From contig JAGPDT010000011.1 of NCBI GenBank assembly GCA_018057455.1, forward strand, positions 14,597 to 66,151: a stretch of 51,555 bases of DNA. The letters are read 5' to 3'. The stretch's first letter is position 1. Every line of letters begins with the position of its first letter. This document shows positions 33,186 through 42,826 of the stretch, piece by piece. The position numbers were made by a program, and so were the translations under genes. The notes beneath the pieces are model-generated. The model was not told the DNA's origin. It searched no databases and was given only the letters and a program-made list of their open reading frames with translations. Origin of the DNA: Flavobacteriales bacterium (GTDB lineage Bacteria; Bacteroidota; Bacteroidia; Flavobacteriales_F; PHOS-HE28).

Positions 33186-35189
33186 TCAACCGTTCATGGA
33201 GACGAGGAACTCCTCGTTGCTGCGGGTGCCTTCCATGCGCGTCTTGATGAATTCCATGGCTTCCAACGGCGTCATGTCGGCCAGGTGTTTGCGCAGGATC
33301 CAGGTGCGCTGCAGCACGTCCTTGTGGTGCAGCAGGTCATCGCGGCGGGTGCCGCTGGTGAGGATGTCGATGGCCGGGAAGATGCGGCGGTTGCTGATCT
33401 TGCGGTCCAACTGCAGTTCCATGTTGCCCGTGCCCTTGAATTCCTCGAAGATCACCTCGTCCATCTTGCTGCCGGTCTCGGTGAGGGCGGTGGCCAGGAT
33501 GGTGAGCGAACCGCCGTTCTCGATCTTGCGCGCCGCGCCGAAGAAGCGCTTGGGTTTCTGCAGGGCGTTGGCGTCCACACCGCCGGAGAGGATCTTGCCG
33601 CTGGCGGGTTGCACCGTGTTGTAGGCCCGGGCCAAGCGCGTGATGGAGTCCAGCAGGATCACCACGTCATGCCCGCACTCGGTGAGGCACTTGGCTTTTT
33701 CCAGCACCATGGAGGCCACGGCCACATGGCGGGTGGCCGGCTCATCAAAGGTGCTGGCGATCACCTCGGCCTTCACGCTGCGCTGCATGTCGGTCACCTC
33801 CTCGGGGCGTTCATCGATCAGCAGTACGATCAGGTACACCTCGGGGTGGTTGGCGGCGATGGCGTTGGCCACGTCCTTGAGCAGGATGGTCTTGCCGGTC
33901 TTGGGCTGGGCCACAATGAGGCCGCGCTGCCCTTTGCCGATGGGGGCGAAGAGGTCCAGCACCCGGGTGCTCAGGTTCCCGCCCTTGGTGGTGAGGTCGA
34001 ACTTCTCATCGGGGAAGAGCGGGGTGAGGAACTTGAACGGCACCCGGTCGCGCGACCATTCGGGGCTGCGGCCGTTGATGCTTTCCACTTTCACCAGCAC
34101 GAAGTACTTGTCCTGGTCGCGCGGGGGGCGCACATAGCCGTGCACGGTGTCGCCGGTCTTCAACCCGGTTTGCTTGACCATCTGCTGGGGAATGAACACG
34201 TCATCCGGAGAGGGCAGGTAGTTGTAGTCGCTGCTGCGCAGGAATCCGTGTCCTTCGGGCATCATCTCCACCACGCCGGCGGCTTCAATGAAGGCATCGA
34301 AGGAGACCTGCTGCTGCTGTTGATGTGGTGGCCGGTCCTGTTGGCGCGGTTGCTGGTCGCGCTGTTGTTGCGGATCGCGCTGTTGTTGCGGATCGCGCTG
34401 CGGTTGCTGGTCGCGGTGGGGTTGCTGGCGGTTCCGGTCCCGCTGGTCCCGGTGTTGGTCCGGCCGCTGGCCCTGGGCCATTGCCGGGGGGGCTTCCTGT
34501 GTGCTGGATGGACCGCTGGCCGCATCAGTGACATCCGGTTGTTGGAAGGAAGCTGCGTTGGGAGCGGGGTTGTCCGAAGGAGGAACATCGCCCTGTTGGC
34601 CCGCCTCAATACGGGGCCGCCGGCCGCGCCGCTGGTTGCGGTCGCGCGGATCGAAACGGTCGTTCAGCCCATCGGGGCGTTCGTTCCGCTGGCCGGCCGT
34701 GGTTGCCGGTTGGTCCTGCCGGGGTGCGCCCGCATGCGCTTCTCGGGTTGCCGGCAGGCCCGCTGCTTTGTCCGCTGCCTTGGCGGCGTGGGTTTCCTTC
34801 AGCTTTCCATCCGGAGCTGGGTTCCCGGGCGCACCACGATCGTCGTCATCCTCTTCGCTGTCCTCATCATTGTCCTCCTCATCGTTCTCGTCGTTCTCGT
34901 CGTCCTCCTCGTCGTCGTCATCGTCATCACCATCCTCCTCCTCCTCCTCATTGCCGTTGTCGGCAACTCCCTGGGGCAGGGGGTCCGGTTCGGGATCGGG
35001 TGCTTCATCTTCCACGGCCAAGGCCGCAATGGCATCGGTATCGCGGTTGCTGGAGGCTTTGCCGGCCTCCAGGATCTTGGCGATGAGGTCCTGTTTCTTC
35101 AGGGTCTCGAATTTCTGGAGCTTGAGGTGCTTGGCGATATCGCGCAATTCGGCCAGCTTCAAGGCCTCCAGGGCAGTTTTCTCGGACAT
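33186..35189 (-). CDS. rho: Transcription termination factor Rho with long disordered insert
   Basis: 667 residues. An N-terminal SAP/Rho-N helix bundle (residues 1-45) is followed by about 235 residues of low complexity: an Asp/Glu run (about 81-117), a mixed region, then an Arg/Gln/Asp/Pro-rich stretch (about 240-294). The RNA-binding cold-shock-like domain ([20 protein letters not shown], about 313-375) and the hexameric ATPase follow: Walker [25 protein letters not shown], Walker [18 protein letters not shown] loop [12 protein letters not shown], arginine-finger region [10 protein letters not shown]. The ATP-driven RNA translocase ends untranslated transcripts. Bacteroidota Rho often has such inserts; this one is long. 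Single start ATG at 35189; a possible box TATTATTG lies at 35314-35321. Confidence 0.96.
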   Translation of the reverse strand: MSEKTALEALKLAELRDIAKHLKLQKFETLKKQDLIAKILEAGKASSNRDTDAIAALAVEDEAPDPEPDPLPQGVADNGNEEEEEDGDDDDDDEEDDENDENDEEDNDEDSEEDDDDRGAPGNPAPDGKLKETHAAKAADKAAGLPATREAHAGAPRQDQPATTAGQRNERPDGLNDRFDPRDRNQRRGRRPRIEAGQQGDVPPSDNPAPNAASFQQPDVTDAASGPSSTQEAPPAMAQGQRPDQHRDQRDRNRQQPHRDQQPQRDPQQQRDPQQQRDQQPRQQDRPPHQQQQQVSFDAFIEAAGVVEMMPEGHGFLRSSDYNYLPSPDDVFIPQQMVKQTGLKTGDTVHGYVRPPRDQDKYFVLVKVESINGRSPEWSRDRVPFKFLTPLFPDEKFDLTTKGGNLSTRVLDLFAPIGKGQRGLIVAQPKTGKTILLKDVANAIAANHPEVYLIVLLIDERPEEVTDMQRSVKAEVIASTFDEPATRHVAVASMVLEKAKCLTECGHDVVILLDSITRLARAYNTVQPASGKILSGGVDANALQKPKRFFGAARKIENGGSLTILATALTETGSKMDEVIFEEFKGTGNMELQLDRKISNRRIFPAIDILTSGTRRDDLLHHKDVLQRTWILRKHLADMTPLEAMEFIKTRMEGTRSNEEFLVSMNG

Positions 35190-35420
35190 GTGGAAAGGGT
35201 TCGATGCGGGATGCTGCCGTTGGCTGCATCATGCCACAAGGGCTACAGGAAAATCGTTCGGTTTGGGAGGAAGGTGCCGGCAACAGGAAATGGGCAGCAC
35301 GCGAATGACGGTGCAATAATACTGCGCAGCGCCTTTCATGGGAAGTTTTTCGTCCGTGCGCTCTTGGCGTTTCACCTGTCGGGTCCGGCGGCCGATCTTC
35401 GCGCCGCACTTCCATTGCCC

Positions 35421-35894
35421 ATGCTTCAACGAAAACAGACCCTCTTCCTTCTGCTGGCCGCGCTCTGCGGGGGGCTCACCTTCCTCTTTCCGGTGGATAC
35501 CTTCACACGTGGCGGGCAGACCTTCGTGTTCCGCACCACCGGCTTGTTCATGGGTGATGGCACCGAGGTGGTGGATGCCTCGCTGAAGGTGCCCTTCGCA
35601 CCGGTCATCGGCCTGCTCTCCGCTTTCTTGCTGGCGATCATCTTCCTTTACGGCAACCGCACGCGCCAGCTGCGCCTGGCACGCATCCTCAACCTGCTGG
35701 TCATCGCCGTGGAGGTGTTCCTGTTCATCACCGATAATTCGGTGCGCGCCTTCCTGGAACTGGGCGGCGAGGTGGAGAACCGCTTTGGTCCCTCGGCCGT
35801 GTTGCCCCTGGTGATGGTGGTGTTCGTGCTCCTGGCCATACGCGGCATCCGCAAGGATGAGCAACTGGTGAAGAGCATGGACCGGCTGCGGTAG
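35421..35894 (+). CDS. DUF4293 membrane protein
   Basis: 157 residues from ATG 35421 with four TM helices: TLFLLLAALCGGLTFLFPVD, VPFAPVIGLLSAFLLAIIFL, ILNLLVIAVEVFLFITDN, AVLPLVMVVFVLLAIRGIRK. It opens MLQRKQTLFLLLA, and the basic end (RKDEQLVKSMDRLR) is typical of DUF4293. Lies divergent from rho, a neighbourhood I recall as common in Bacteroidota. Function unknown. The frame is open for a further 2.3 kb upstream, but that stretch is antisense to rho. Confidence 0.85.
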   Translation: MLQRKQTLFLLLAALCGGLTFLFPVDTFTRGGQTFVFRTTGLFMGDGTEVVDASLKVPFAPVIGLLSAFLLAIIFLYGNRTRQLRLARILNLLVIAVEVFLFITDNSVRAFLELGGEVENRFGPSAVLPLVMVVFVLLAIRGIRKDEQLVKSMDRLR

Positions 35895-35949
35895 AGGGGG
35901 GCGGCGTGGACAGGTGCAGGAGCGAGCATTGCCCACTGCCTATGGCCCG

Positions 35950-36459
35950 CTACACCTGCCCACTTCCCCTCCATCCCAGTTCGATCACTTCCAGGTCCTT
36001 CAGTTTGCCACCGTCCACGGTGAAGCGCAGCGCCGTGCGCATTTTGTGCCAACCTTGCCTGCCCGTGGCGCCGGGGTTCATGTGGAGCATGTTCAGCGCG
36101 GGGTCGAACTTCACCAGGCAGAGGTGTGAATGGCCACAGATGAAGAGCGTGGGCGGGTCCCGTTTGAGTTCCTCGCGTACCGCGGGATCGTAGCGGGGCG
36201 GCCTGCCGCCGATGTGAGTGATCCACACGCGCACGCCCTCCACGGTGAAGCGCAGGTCCGCGGGGAATTCCTGCCGGAGCGCGCCGCCGTCGATGTTGCC
36301 GTGTACCGCGCGCAAGGGTTTCCAGTTCTTCAGCCCGTCGGCCACCGCCATGGTGCCTATATCGCCTGCATGCCAGATCTCGTCACAGCCGGCGAAGTGC
36401 GCTTGCAGCCGCGGGTCCAACCAGCCATGGGTATCGCTCAGCAGCCCGATGCGTTTCAT
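35950..36459 (-). CDS. YfcE-type metallophosphoesterase
   Basis: 169 residues. Calcineurin-like phosphodiesterase with the metal ligands in LLSDTHGWLD, EIWHAGDIG, AVHGNIDGG, FICGHSHLC and MNPGATGRQG. Members hydrolyse phosphodiester bonds of unknown physiological substrates. Cytoplasmic, no signal peptide. Divergent from truA with an 91-bp spacer that holds candidate -7 boxes for both. Confidence 0.92.
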   Translation of the reverse strand: MKRIGLLSDTHGWLDPRLQAHFAGCDEIWHAGDIGTMAVADGLKNWKPLRAVHGNIDGGALRQEFPADLRFTVEGVRVWITHIGGRPPRYDPAVREELKRDPPTLFICGHSHLCLVKFDPALNMLHMNPGATGRQGWHKMRTALRFTVDGGKLKDLEVIELGWRGSGQV

Positions 36460-36488
36460 GCGTGTTGCCGGTGTGAAGGGTGGCGGGC

Positions 36489-36496
36489 CAAAGTTC
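36489..36496 (-). promoter_or_regulatory. Putative -7 box (GAACTTTG)
   Basis: One mismatch to TAnnTTTG on the minus strand, 29 nt before the metallophosphoesterase ATG. Confidence 0.4.
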
Positions 36497-36511
36497 GGCC
36501 CCGGCGAACCC

Positions 36512-36519
36512 TAATTTTG
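36512..36519 (+). promoter_or_regulatory. -7 box for truA (TAATTTTG)
   Basis: Perfect TAnnTTTG, 31 nt before the truA ATG. Confidence 0.6.
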
Positions 36520-36550
36520 CGCCCCCCGCAATGATCCCCCTCTTTCATTG

Positions 36551-37309
36551 ATGCCGCGCTACTTCCTGGAACTGGCCTACGATGGCACCCCTTTCCGGGG
36601 ATGGCAGCGGCAGGCGGCGGCGGCCTCGGTGCAGCAGGAGGTGGAGCGGGCCCTGCAGTTGCGCCTGCGCCGCGCCCAGGTGAATGCCGTTGGCTGCGGC
36701 CGTACCGATACCGGCGTGCATGCCTCTTCCTATTTCCTGCATTTCGATGCCGAGGGGCCCATTGCCGACGGCCACCGGTTCGCGCAGGGCATGAACGCCG
36801 TGCTGCCCCCCAGCATCGCGGTGAAGCGCATGGTCCCCGTGGCGGACGATGCCCACGCCCGCTTCAGCGCACGCGAACGGGAGTACACCTACTTGATCCA
36901 TCGCCACAAAGACCCGTTCCTGCACGACCGTTCCTACTTGCTGCACCCTGCGCTGGACCTGGACGCCATGAACATGGCCTGCGGGCAAATGCTGGGCCGG
37001 CACGACTTCAGCTGTTTCCAACGCACCGGGAGCGACAACCGCACCAGCATCTGTGAGGTGCGGCAGGCCGAATGGGCCGCCACCGGTGCGGGTTACCGCT
37101 TCACCATCACCGCAGACCGCTACCTGCGCAACATGGTGCGCGCCATCGTGGGCACCTGCATCCGCATCGGCATAGGGCATTGGCCGGCCACCAGCATGGC
37201 CGATGTGATGGCTTCGGGCAACCGCGCCAGGGCCGGCAAGAGTGCCCCTGCCTGCGGCCTCTACCTTTCCCGTATCGTGTACCCGTTCATCCCGCCGGAA
37301 AACCCATGA
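36551..37309 (+). CDS. truA: tRNA pseudouridine synthase A
   Basis: 252 residues from ATG 36551 (MPRYFLELAYDGTPFRGWQR). It makes pseudouridine at positions 38-40 of the tRNA anticodon arm. The catalytic aspartate is in GCGRTDTGVHASSYFLHFD (residue about 52). Also AREREYTYLIHR, FSCFQRTGSDNRTSICEV, ITADRYLRNMVRAIVGTCI. Normal length. Overlaps the ABC transporter start by 4 nt (ATGA), so the two are translationally coupled. Confidence 0.96.
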   Translation: MPRYFLELAYDGTPFRGWQRQAAAASVQQEVERALQLRLRRAQVNAVGCGRTDTGVHASSYFLHFDAEGPIADGHRFAQGMNAVLPPSIAVKRMVPVADDAHARFSAREREYTYLIHRHKDPFLHDRSYLLHPALDLDAMNMACGQMLGRHDFSCFQRTGSDNRTSICEVRQAEWAATGAGYRFTITADRYLRNMVRAIVGTCIRIGIGHWPATSMADVMASGNRARAGKSAPACGLYLSRIVYPFIPPENP

Positions 37310-39063
37310 GCACCCCGCAAGGCAAGGCATTCGACGTGGGCCTGTTCCGGCGGGTCATGGGCTTCGTGCGCCCGTACAAAAGGCTGTTCTGGACCACCTT
37401 CGCCCTCACCATCCTGCTCTCGTTGCTCAGCGTGGTGCGGCCGGTGCTGATGGCGGTCATGGTGGACGACCATGCCGCCAAGGGCGACCTCCACGGGCTC
37501 TACCTGCTCATGGCCGCGCTGGTGGCCTTGTTGGCGCTGGAAGCCGTGGTGCAGTTCCACCAGGCTTATTGGACCAGTTGGCTGGGGCAGACCGTCACCA
37601 TCGACTTGCGGCAGGCGCTCTTTGCCAAGCTCGTGCGCTTCCGCATGCGCTTCTTCGACCGCACGCCCATCGGTACGTTGGTGACCCGCGTGGTGAGCGA
37701 CATCGAGACCATCGAGGAGATCTTCTCCCAAGGACTGCTCAGCATCATGGGCGACCTGCTGAAGCTGGTGGTGGTGGTGGTGGTGATGTTCGCCTACAAT
37801 TGGGAGCTGGCCCTGTGGAGCATGGTGCCGATTCCCTTGCTGCTCTGGGCCACCCGCATCTTCAAGAACGCCATCCAGCGCAGCTTCGTGGAGGTGCGCA
37901 ACCAGGTGGCCCGCCTCAACGCCTTCGTGCAGGAACACATCCAGGGCATGTCCATCGTGCAGCTGTTCGGGCGCGAACGCCAGGAACATGAAAAGTTCAG
38001 GCAGATCAACCGCCAGCACCGCGGCGCGCACATCCGTTCGGTACTGGCCTATTCGGTGTTCTTTCCCGTGGTGGACGTGCTCAGCGCCGTGTCCCTGGCC
38101 TTCCTGCTCTGGTGGGGCGTGGGCGATGTGCTCCAAGGAGTGGCCACCTTCGGCGAGCTCATCGCCTACATCCAGTTCATCAACATGCTCTACCGGCCGA
38201 TGCGCCAACTGGCTGACCGGTTCAACGTACTGCAGATGGGCATGGTGGGCAGCCAACGCGTCTTCACCCTGCTGGATACCGCGGAGCGCATGGATGACCA
38301 CGGCACCATGGGCACCGAAGAAGTGAAGGGCGACATTGAGTTCAAGGACCTTTGGTTCGCCTACATCGATGATGACCATGTGCTGAAAGGGATCTCCTTC
38401 AAGGCCAAGGCCGGAGAGAAAATCGCCCTGGTGGGGGCCACCGGCAGCGGTAAGAGCAGCATAGTGAACGTGCTCAGCCGGGCCTATGACTTCCAGCAAG
38501 GACAGGTGCTGCTGGACGGGCACGACATCCGTTCCTACCGCTTGGACGAACTGCGCAAGAGCATCTCCGTGGTGTTGCAGGACGTGTTCCTGTTCAGCGA
38601 CACGGTGCACAACAACATCACGCTGAACGATGAGCGCATCAGCCGTGATCAGGTGGTGGCCGCCGCCAAGGCCGTGGGCGCGCATGCCTTCATCATGCAA
38701 TTGCCCCAAGGGTACGACACCAGCGTGCGCGAGCGCGGCGCCATCCTCAGCACCGGCCAGCGCCAGCTGCTGGCTTTCATCCGCGCCTATGTGAACGCCC
38801 CCAAGGTGCTGGTGCTGGACGAGGCCACCAGCAGCGTGGACAGCCACAGCGAGCAACTGATCCAAGCCGCCACCGATCGGATCACCCAAGGCCGCACCAG
38901 CATCATCATCGCCCACCGGCTCAGCACCGTCCAGAAAGCCGACAAGATCCTGGTGGTGGAGGCGGGGCACATCATTGAGCAGGGTTCGCACCAGGAACTC
39001 CTCGCCTTCAACGGGGCCTACCGCAAGTTGTACGACCTGCAGTTCGCCATGGAAGCCCGCTGA
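37306..39063 (+). CDS. ABC exporter, fused permease and ATPase
   Basis: 585 residues from ATG 37306. Residues about 1-320 form a six-helix ABC exporter TM domain (RLFWTTFALTILLSLLSVVR ... LWWGVGDVLQGVATFGELIA); then an ATPase with Walker A VGATGSGKSS, Q-loop VVLQDVFLFSDTV, signature LSTGQ (in place of LSGGQ), Walker B VLVLDEATSSVD and the H-loop IIAHRLSTV. It resembles lipid/multidrug half-transporters (MsbA/LmrA type) that work as homo- or heterodimers. Substrate unknown. Its stop abuts that of the convergent hydrolase gene with no base between. Confidence 0.93.
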   Translation: MSTPQGKAFDVGLFRRVMGFVRPYKRLFWTTFALTILLSLLSVVRPVLMAVMVDDHAAKGDLHGLYLLMAALVALLALEAVVQFHQAYWTSWLGQTVTIDLRQALFAKLVRFRMRFFDRTPIGTLVTRVVSDIETIEEIFSQGLLSIMGDLLKLVVVVVVMFAYNWELALWSMVPIPLLLWATRIFKNAIQRSFVEVRNQVARLNAFVQEHIQGMSIVQLFGRERQEHEKFRQINRQHRGAHIRSVLAYSVFFPVVDVLSAVSLAFLLWWGVGDVLQGVATFGELIAYIQFINMLYRPMRQLADRFNVLQMGMVGSQRVFTLLDTAERMDDHGTMGTEEVKGDIEFKDLWFAYIDDDHVLKGISFKAKAGEKIALVGATGSGKSSIVNVLSRAYDFQQGQVLLDGHDIRSYRLDELRKSISVVLQDVFLFSDTVHNNITLNDERISRDQVVAAAKAVGAHAFIMQLPQGYDTSVRERGAILSTGQRQLLAFIRAYVNAPKVLVLDEATSSVDSHSEQLIQAATDRITQGRTSIIIAHRLSTVQKADKILVVEAGHIIEQGSHQELLAFNGAYRKLYDLQFAMEAR

Positions 39064-40548
39064 TCAGCGAGCCACCACCAGGCGCTGCACCATGCGGTGG
39101 CCGGGCAGGTCCACCACCACCGAGTACAGTCCGGGCCCCAGTTCCTGCAGTACCTCCAGCGCTCCATGAAAGGATCCTCCGGCCAGCCGACCAACCTGTT
39201 GCTGCACGGTGCGGCCTCGGGCATCGATCAGGGCGATGGCCACTTCGCCGCCAGCCGGGGCCTGCACACCCGTGAGGTCCACATGGAGCAGGCCTGACGA
39301 CAGCGGATTGGGGCTGACCCGCAACGCGGGAACGGCACCCTCTGAAGGCGACATGCCCACGGTAACGCCGTTGCAGGCCACCTTCAAGGTCCTGAACCAG
39401 GCGGTGACATTCGCCCGGCCCATGTCGCCGCACACGCCATGGCTGGCCGAGGAAGACATCTCCAGCAGCTCCACCGGTGCTCCGCCATTGGCGGTGAGGG
39501 AATCATAGGCCATCAGCGAGTTTTCCGGTGGTACCATGTAGTCGCTGCTGCAGTAGCACAGCCGGACGGGGGTTTGGGGCGTCCAGTTGAACACGTTGTT
39601 CTCCCGCAGCTTCTGGTTCAGCGGTGAATTGGGCTGGTTGGCCAGTTCCTGCCGCAATGCCGCCGGAAAGAGGTCGGCCGGTACCGAAGGAAGTTGCGGA
39701 ATGATGTCGAAGACCGTGTGCAGGCCGTTGTACAACGGAGGCAAGGTGCTCCTGTAGGGGTTTACCAGGAAGCTCGCCACCGAGTTGAACAAGCCCGGAT
39801 AGGCTGCTTGGTAGCCCAGGAGCATGTACACCAGGTTGGCGCCGCCGTTGTTCACTTGGTCTTCCAGCATCACGTCCCGCAGGATCGGGCTCACGACGTA
39901 GGGGCCATTGATGCCCGCAGTGGCCGCCAGTTGGAATTCGTCGGCCTGTTCTTCCTGGATCATCCGCGCGGTGGCCAGGCTGGTGTGCGAACCGGCGGAG
40001 CTGCCCATGAGAAAGAGCTGGCTGTTCAAGGGGGCGCCTTGTTGTTCCTGGAATTCACGGGCGGCGCGGATTGCGTCGAGGGTGGTGCGTGCATTCACCC
40101 GGGCGTTGAGGTACGGGTGGCGGCCGGCGGATCCCCCCAGGCCGAGCAGGTCGGGCATCACACAGGCAAAGCCGTAGGCTCCGAAGGTGTAACCTTGTGG
40201 CTTGGAGCCGGCCTGGTCGTCCCACGCCGATGGGGCGTCGGCCTTCAGGAACATGGTGCCGTGGATGAAGGCCACCAAGGGCAACTCACAGCTGGTTTCC
40301 GGCATCACGAATGCAGCCGTGGCCAAGGAATTCACGCCTTGCAAGTTGGGCGTCCGGTAGGTCAGTTTGTACACGGCCACGCTATGTTCGGCAGCATCGA
40401 TCCCGGTGCTCTCCAACCAGGACGCACTGCGTTCAATGATCAATTCGGCCGACTCCAGCACGTCACCATCAGCAATGGCCCACTGGGGCATGCTGAGCAT
40501 GGATCCTGCCGCCAAGGCAAGTGCCAGCCCGGAATATCGCTTGTGCAT
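39064..40548 (-). CDS. Secreted lipase-like alpha/beta hydrolase with T9SS tail (paralog 1)
   Basis: 494 residues from ATG 40548 (signal peptide in MHKRYSGLALALAAGSMLSM ... AIA); an ATG at 40602 is an alternative. The catalytic part resembles secretory lipases: LPLVAFIHGTMFLKADAPSA, CVMPDLLGLGGSAGRHPYLN, ARTTLDAIRAAREFQEQQGA, nucleophile elbow LMGSSAGSHTSLA, the acid in CYCSSDYMVPPENS, and a likely histidine in SSSASHGVCG. The C-terminal 85 or so residues (LRVSPNPLSSGLLHVDL ... VQRLVVAR) are a T9SS sorting domain. Likely an extracellular ester hydrolase; substrate unknown. It is closest to paralog 3 (shared SAWxxxAG, CSSDxMVPPENS, NNVFNWTPQ). Confidence 0.85.
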   Translation of the reverse strand: MHKRYSGLALALAAGSMLSMPQWAIADGDVLESAELIIERSASWLESTGIDAAEHSVAVYKLTYRTPNLQGVNSLATAAFVMPETSCELPLVAFIHGTMFLKADAPSAWDDQAGSKPQGYTFGAYGFACVMPDLLGLGGSAGRHPYLNARVNARTTLDAIRAAREFQEQQGAPLNSQLFLMGSSAGSHTSLATARMIQEEQADEFQLAATAGINGPYVVSPILRDVMLEDQVNNGGANLVYMLLGYQAAYPGLFNSVASFLVNPYRSTLPPLYNGLHTVFDIIPQLPSVPADLFPAALRQELANQPNSPLNQKLRENNVFNWTPQTPVRLCYCSSDYMVPPENSLMAYDSLTANGGAPVELLEMSSSASHGVCGDMGRANVTAWFRTLKVACNGVTVGMSPSEGAVPALRVSPNPLSSGLLHVDLTGVQAPAGGEVAIALIDARGRTVQQQVGRLAGGSFHGALEVLQELGPGLYSVVVDLPGHRMVQRLVVAR

Positions 40549-40643
40549 GGCCTTGGTTCTCCTTGCACTTCGGGCAGCTGGGGGGCAGGTCGTCTTCAAC
40601 ATTCAAGCAGGGGGTTCAATCAATCGGGTGTGGGAAGTGGTTG

Positions 40644-40651
40644 CAAAGCTA
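40644..40651 (-). promoter_or_regulatory. -7 box (TAGCTTTG)
   Basis: Perfect TAnnTTTG on the minus strand, 95 nt before the ATG at 40548 and 41 nt before the alternative start at 40602. Confidence 0.55.
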
Positions 40652-41070
40652 CCGGCGGCTTATAGGCTGGAATCCAGTTTTCGACCACCAAGGAAAAAGC
40701 GGGTTCCAGAAGCCTGTTTCAGGGTCCGACCAACTTTGAAGAGATCCAGGGCCACCGCTGACCTGTGATTGCAGATGGTGTTTCTGCCCTGAAAATGAAG
40801 ATGGTCCAGCGGTTTGGGGACACGCGGTGCCAACCAGCTGGTGCGTGCCAGCCCACTTCTGCATGGAATGCGATACCGCCGTTGGGCGAACGCTCGTCGG
40901 GAAGTGCGTGGCTTCAAAATGCTTGCTTTCCCAGCGCTAGGAACAGGCATCGGTACAAACCGGGCAGGGAACGGCGCGCAACGCGTTTCTCCCCCTTTGG
41001 TCGTCGATCCCTGCAACCGGCCGGGCAACGGGCTGCCATCCACCGCTCCTCCGTTCGCAGCACCCCGCGT
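40652..41070. other. Intergenic stretch between hydrolase paralogs 1 and 2
   Basis: About 420 bases. A minus-strand frame at 40660-41043 lacks any family feature and looks like chance. No terminator with a T run or known repeat was found. Confidence 0.45.
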
Positions 41071-42564
41071 TCAGTGGACCAGCACCAATTTCTCCACATG
41101 GCTGCCCTGGCCAGTGGCCGTTCGCACGTAATACGTGCCTGCCTGCAATTCGTGCGTGTCCACGGCGACCGTGTTGTATCCGTCGCACAAGGCCTTTTGG
41201 GTCTGCACGGTCTGGCCCAGCACATTGGAAATGGAGATCACCACCTTGTCTCCTTCATTTCCCGGGCCGAACTGCAATGTGCAGCTCCCGATGGTCGACG
41301 GGTTGGGCACCAGCGCGAAGTGGCCTTGGTCCCCGTTGACATCGATGAAGGTGCCGTCACATCCGGCCTGCATGGAAAGGATCCATTCCAGCACCAATGG
41401 CTGCGAGAGCTGTGCGCAATCGCCGTGGTCCACATCACCCGAAGGCATGATGGCCGAGACATCGGTGGCGCCATGTGCATGGAAACCGTTGATGGCCAAC
41501 AGCGTGTTCTGGGGCAGCACGAACTGATCGCTGGAACAGTAGAAGAGCTTCATGGGAAATTCCGGCTTCCAATCAAACACCGTGTTTTCCTTGAAACGCA
41601 GGTTCAGGGGCGATCCGGGATCGGTGGCCACCTCCTGCTCCAAGGCCGGCGGGATCAGTGCCGAGAAGGTGTCCGGCAGCAAGGGTTCGATCTGCTCCTT
41701 GGTGTGGTATCCGTCGTACAACGGTGGGATCCCGGTATCGTACGGGGGTACCAGGAAATCCGATGTGGCAGCGAAGAGACCGGGGTAGGCTTCCTGATAG
41801 GCGAGCAGGATGTACACCAGGTTGGCTGCACCCTGGTCGGGTTGGTCGTCGGTCATTTCGTCCTTGATCACCGGGAATACCGCGTAGGGCCCGTCGATGC
41901 CGGCGGTAGCGGTGATGTGGAACTCTTCGGGGTGGCCGGTTTGCATGGCCTGGGCCGTGGCCAGGCAGGCATGCGCCCCCGCCGATACGCCCAGGAGAAA
42001 GAGCTGGTCGCCCAAGGTGTCCCCTTCCTGCTCACGGTACTCGCGTGCTGCCCGCACGGCATCCATGCAGGCGCTGGCCTCACTGGCGGCATGCAGGTAG
42101 GGATGCAGCCCCGGTGAATCCCCAAGGCCCAACAGGTCTGGCATGATGCAGGCGATGCCCTGGCTGCCATAGGCATATCCTTCGCGTATGCCGCCGTTGC
42201 CGTCTTGCCAGAGGGAAGGCACATCGGACTTGAGGAAAGCAGTGCCGTGGATGTAGCAAAGCAAGGGAGTGACGCAATCATTGATCGGTTCCACGAATGC
42301 GGCCGTGGCCAAGGACGGGGCACCGTCCACGGCCGGGGTATGGTAGGTGATCTTCCACACCCGTACGCCGAAAAGGGCATTGGGCACCCCGTTGTTGCGC
42401 AACCAATTGACGTCGTGCTGCACAATGGGCTCCGCCGATTGCAGCACCTGGGCGGGCAGTGGTGAGGCCAGCCACAGTCCACACCCCGCTAGGACCAGCG
42501 CAATGTGCCGTTGAACTGCCCAACGCCTGCTACGCTTTGTTCCGAAGGTGTCGTTCCACCGCAT
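41071..42564 (-). CDS. Secreted lipase-like alpha/beta hydrolase with T9SS tail (paralog 2)
   Basis: 497 residues from ATG 42564 (signal region RHIALVLAGCGLWLASPLPA). Same architecture as its neighbours but the most diverged: CYIHGTAFLKSDVPSLWQDG, PDLLGLGDSPGLHPYLH, ACMDAVRAAREYREQEGD, elbow LLGVSAGAHACLA, acid in FYCSSDQFVLPQNT, candidate His in SGDVDHGDC. C-terminal sorting domain FALVPNPSTIGSCTLQFG ... VEKLVLVH. The PDLLGLGxxxxxHPYL and DAVRAAR patterns are those of secretory-lipase-type hydrolases. Extracellular; substrate unknown. Confidence 0.85.
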   Translation of the reverse strand: MRWNDTFGTKRSRRWAVQRHIALVLAGCGLWLASPLPAQVLQSAEPIVQHDVNWLRNNGVPNALFGVRVWKITYHTPAVDGAPSLATAAFVEPINDCVTPLLCYIHGTAFLKSDVPSLWQDGNGGIREGYAYGSQGIACIMPDLLGLGDSPGLHPYLHAASEASACMDAVRAAREYREQEGDTLGDQLFLLGVSAGAHACLATAQAMQTGHPEEFHITATAGIDGPYAVFPVIKDEMTDDQPDQGAANLVYILLAYQEAYPGLFAATSDFLVPPYDTGIPPLYDGYHTKEQIEPLLPDTFSALIPPALEQEVATDPGSPLNLRFKENTVFDWKPEFPMKLFYCSSDQFVLPQNTLLAINGFHAHGATDVSAIMPSGDVDHGDCAQLSQPLVLEWILSMQAGCDGTFIDVNGDQGHFALVPNPSTIGSCTLQFGPGNEGDKVVISISNVLGQTVQTQKALCDGYNTVAVDTHELQAGTYYVRTATGQGSHVEKLVLVH

Positions 42565-42594
42565 GGCACAACCTGTAAGTGGGGACTGGAACCG

Positions 42595-42602
42595 CAAATA
42601 CT
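42595..42602 (-). promoter_or_regulatory. Weak -7 box candidate (AGTATTTG)
   Basis: Two mismatches to TAnnTTTG but well placed, 30 nt before the ATG at 42564. It supports that start over the in-frame upstream codon at 42615. Confidence 0.3.
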
Positions 42603-42826
42603 GGACCATGGGCACCGGTGGGGCCAGGTCTGTTTGCGGCTTTTAACCGTTGTGCCCAAGTGCTTGTTGTGCAAGGTTGCCCGGCACGGTGCCTGCGGCC
42701 GGAAGCAGCATGTACGGGGTGAGTGCCGCAGCATCTGGGGGATGGCGATGGGACCGATCGGGATACGGCTAGCACGCTACCTGGTGCGGTGGCGGCGATC
42801 AGGATGTGGACTGGACAGCAGGACGT

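Noticed and set aside
33120..35420. 767-codon open frame on the plus strand, continuous with the DUF4293 gene
   Set aside because: It is exactly antisense to rho; its composition (runs of Val/Leu/Ile and Gly/His) mirrors the low-complexity rho insert. Only 35421-35894 has family features.
35907..35963. GTGGACAGGTG / CACCTGCCCAC inverted repeat between DUF4293 and the metallophosphoesterase gene
   Set aside because: Long loop, one mismatch, no T run and partly within the coding end of the second gene; too weak to call a terminator.
40660..41043. 127-codon minus-strand frame between hydrolase paralogs 1 and 2
   Set aside because: Basic, low-information sequence without a signal or domain; contains no feature shared with the neighbouring hydrolases.
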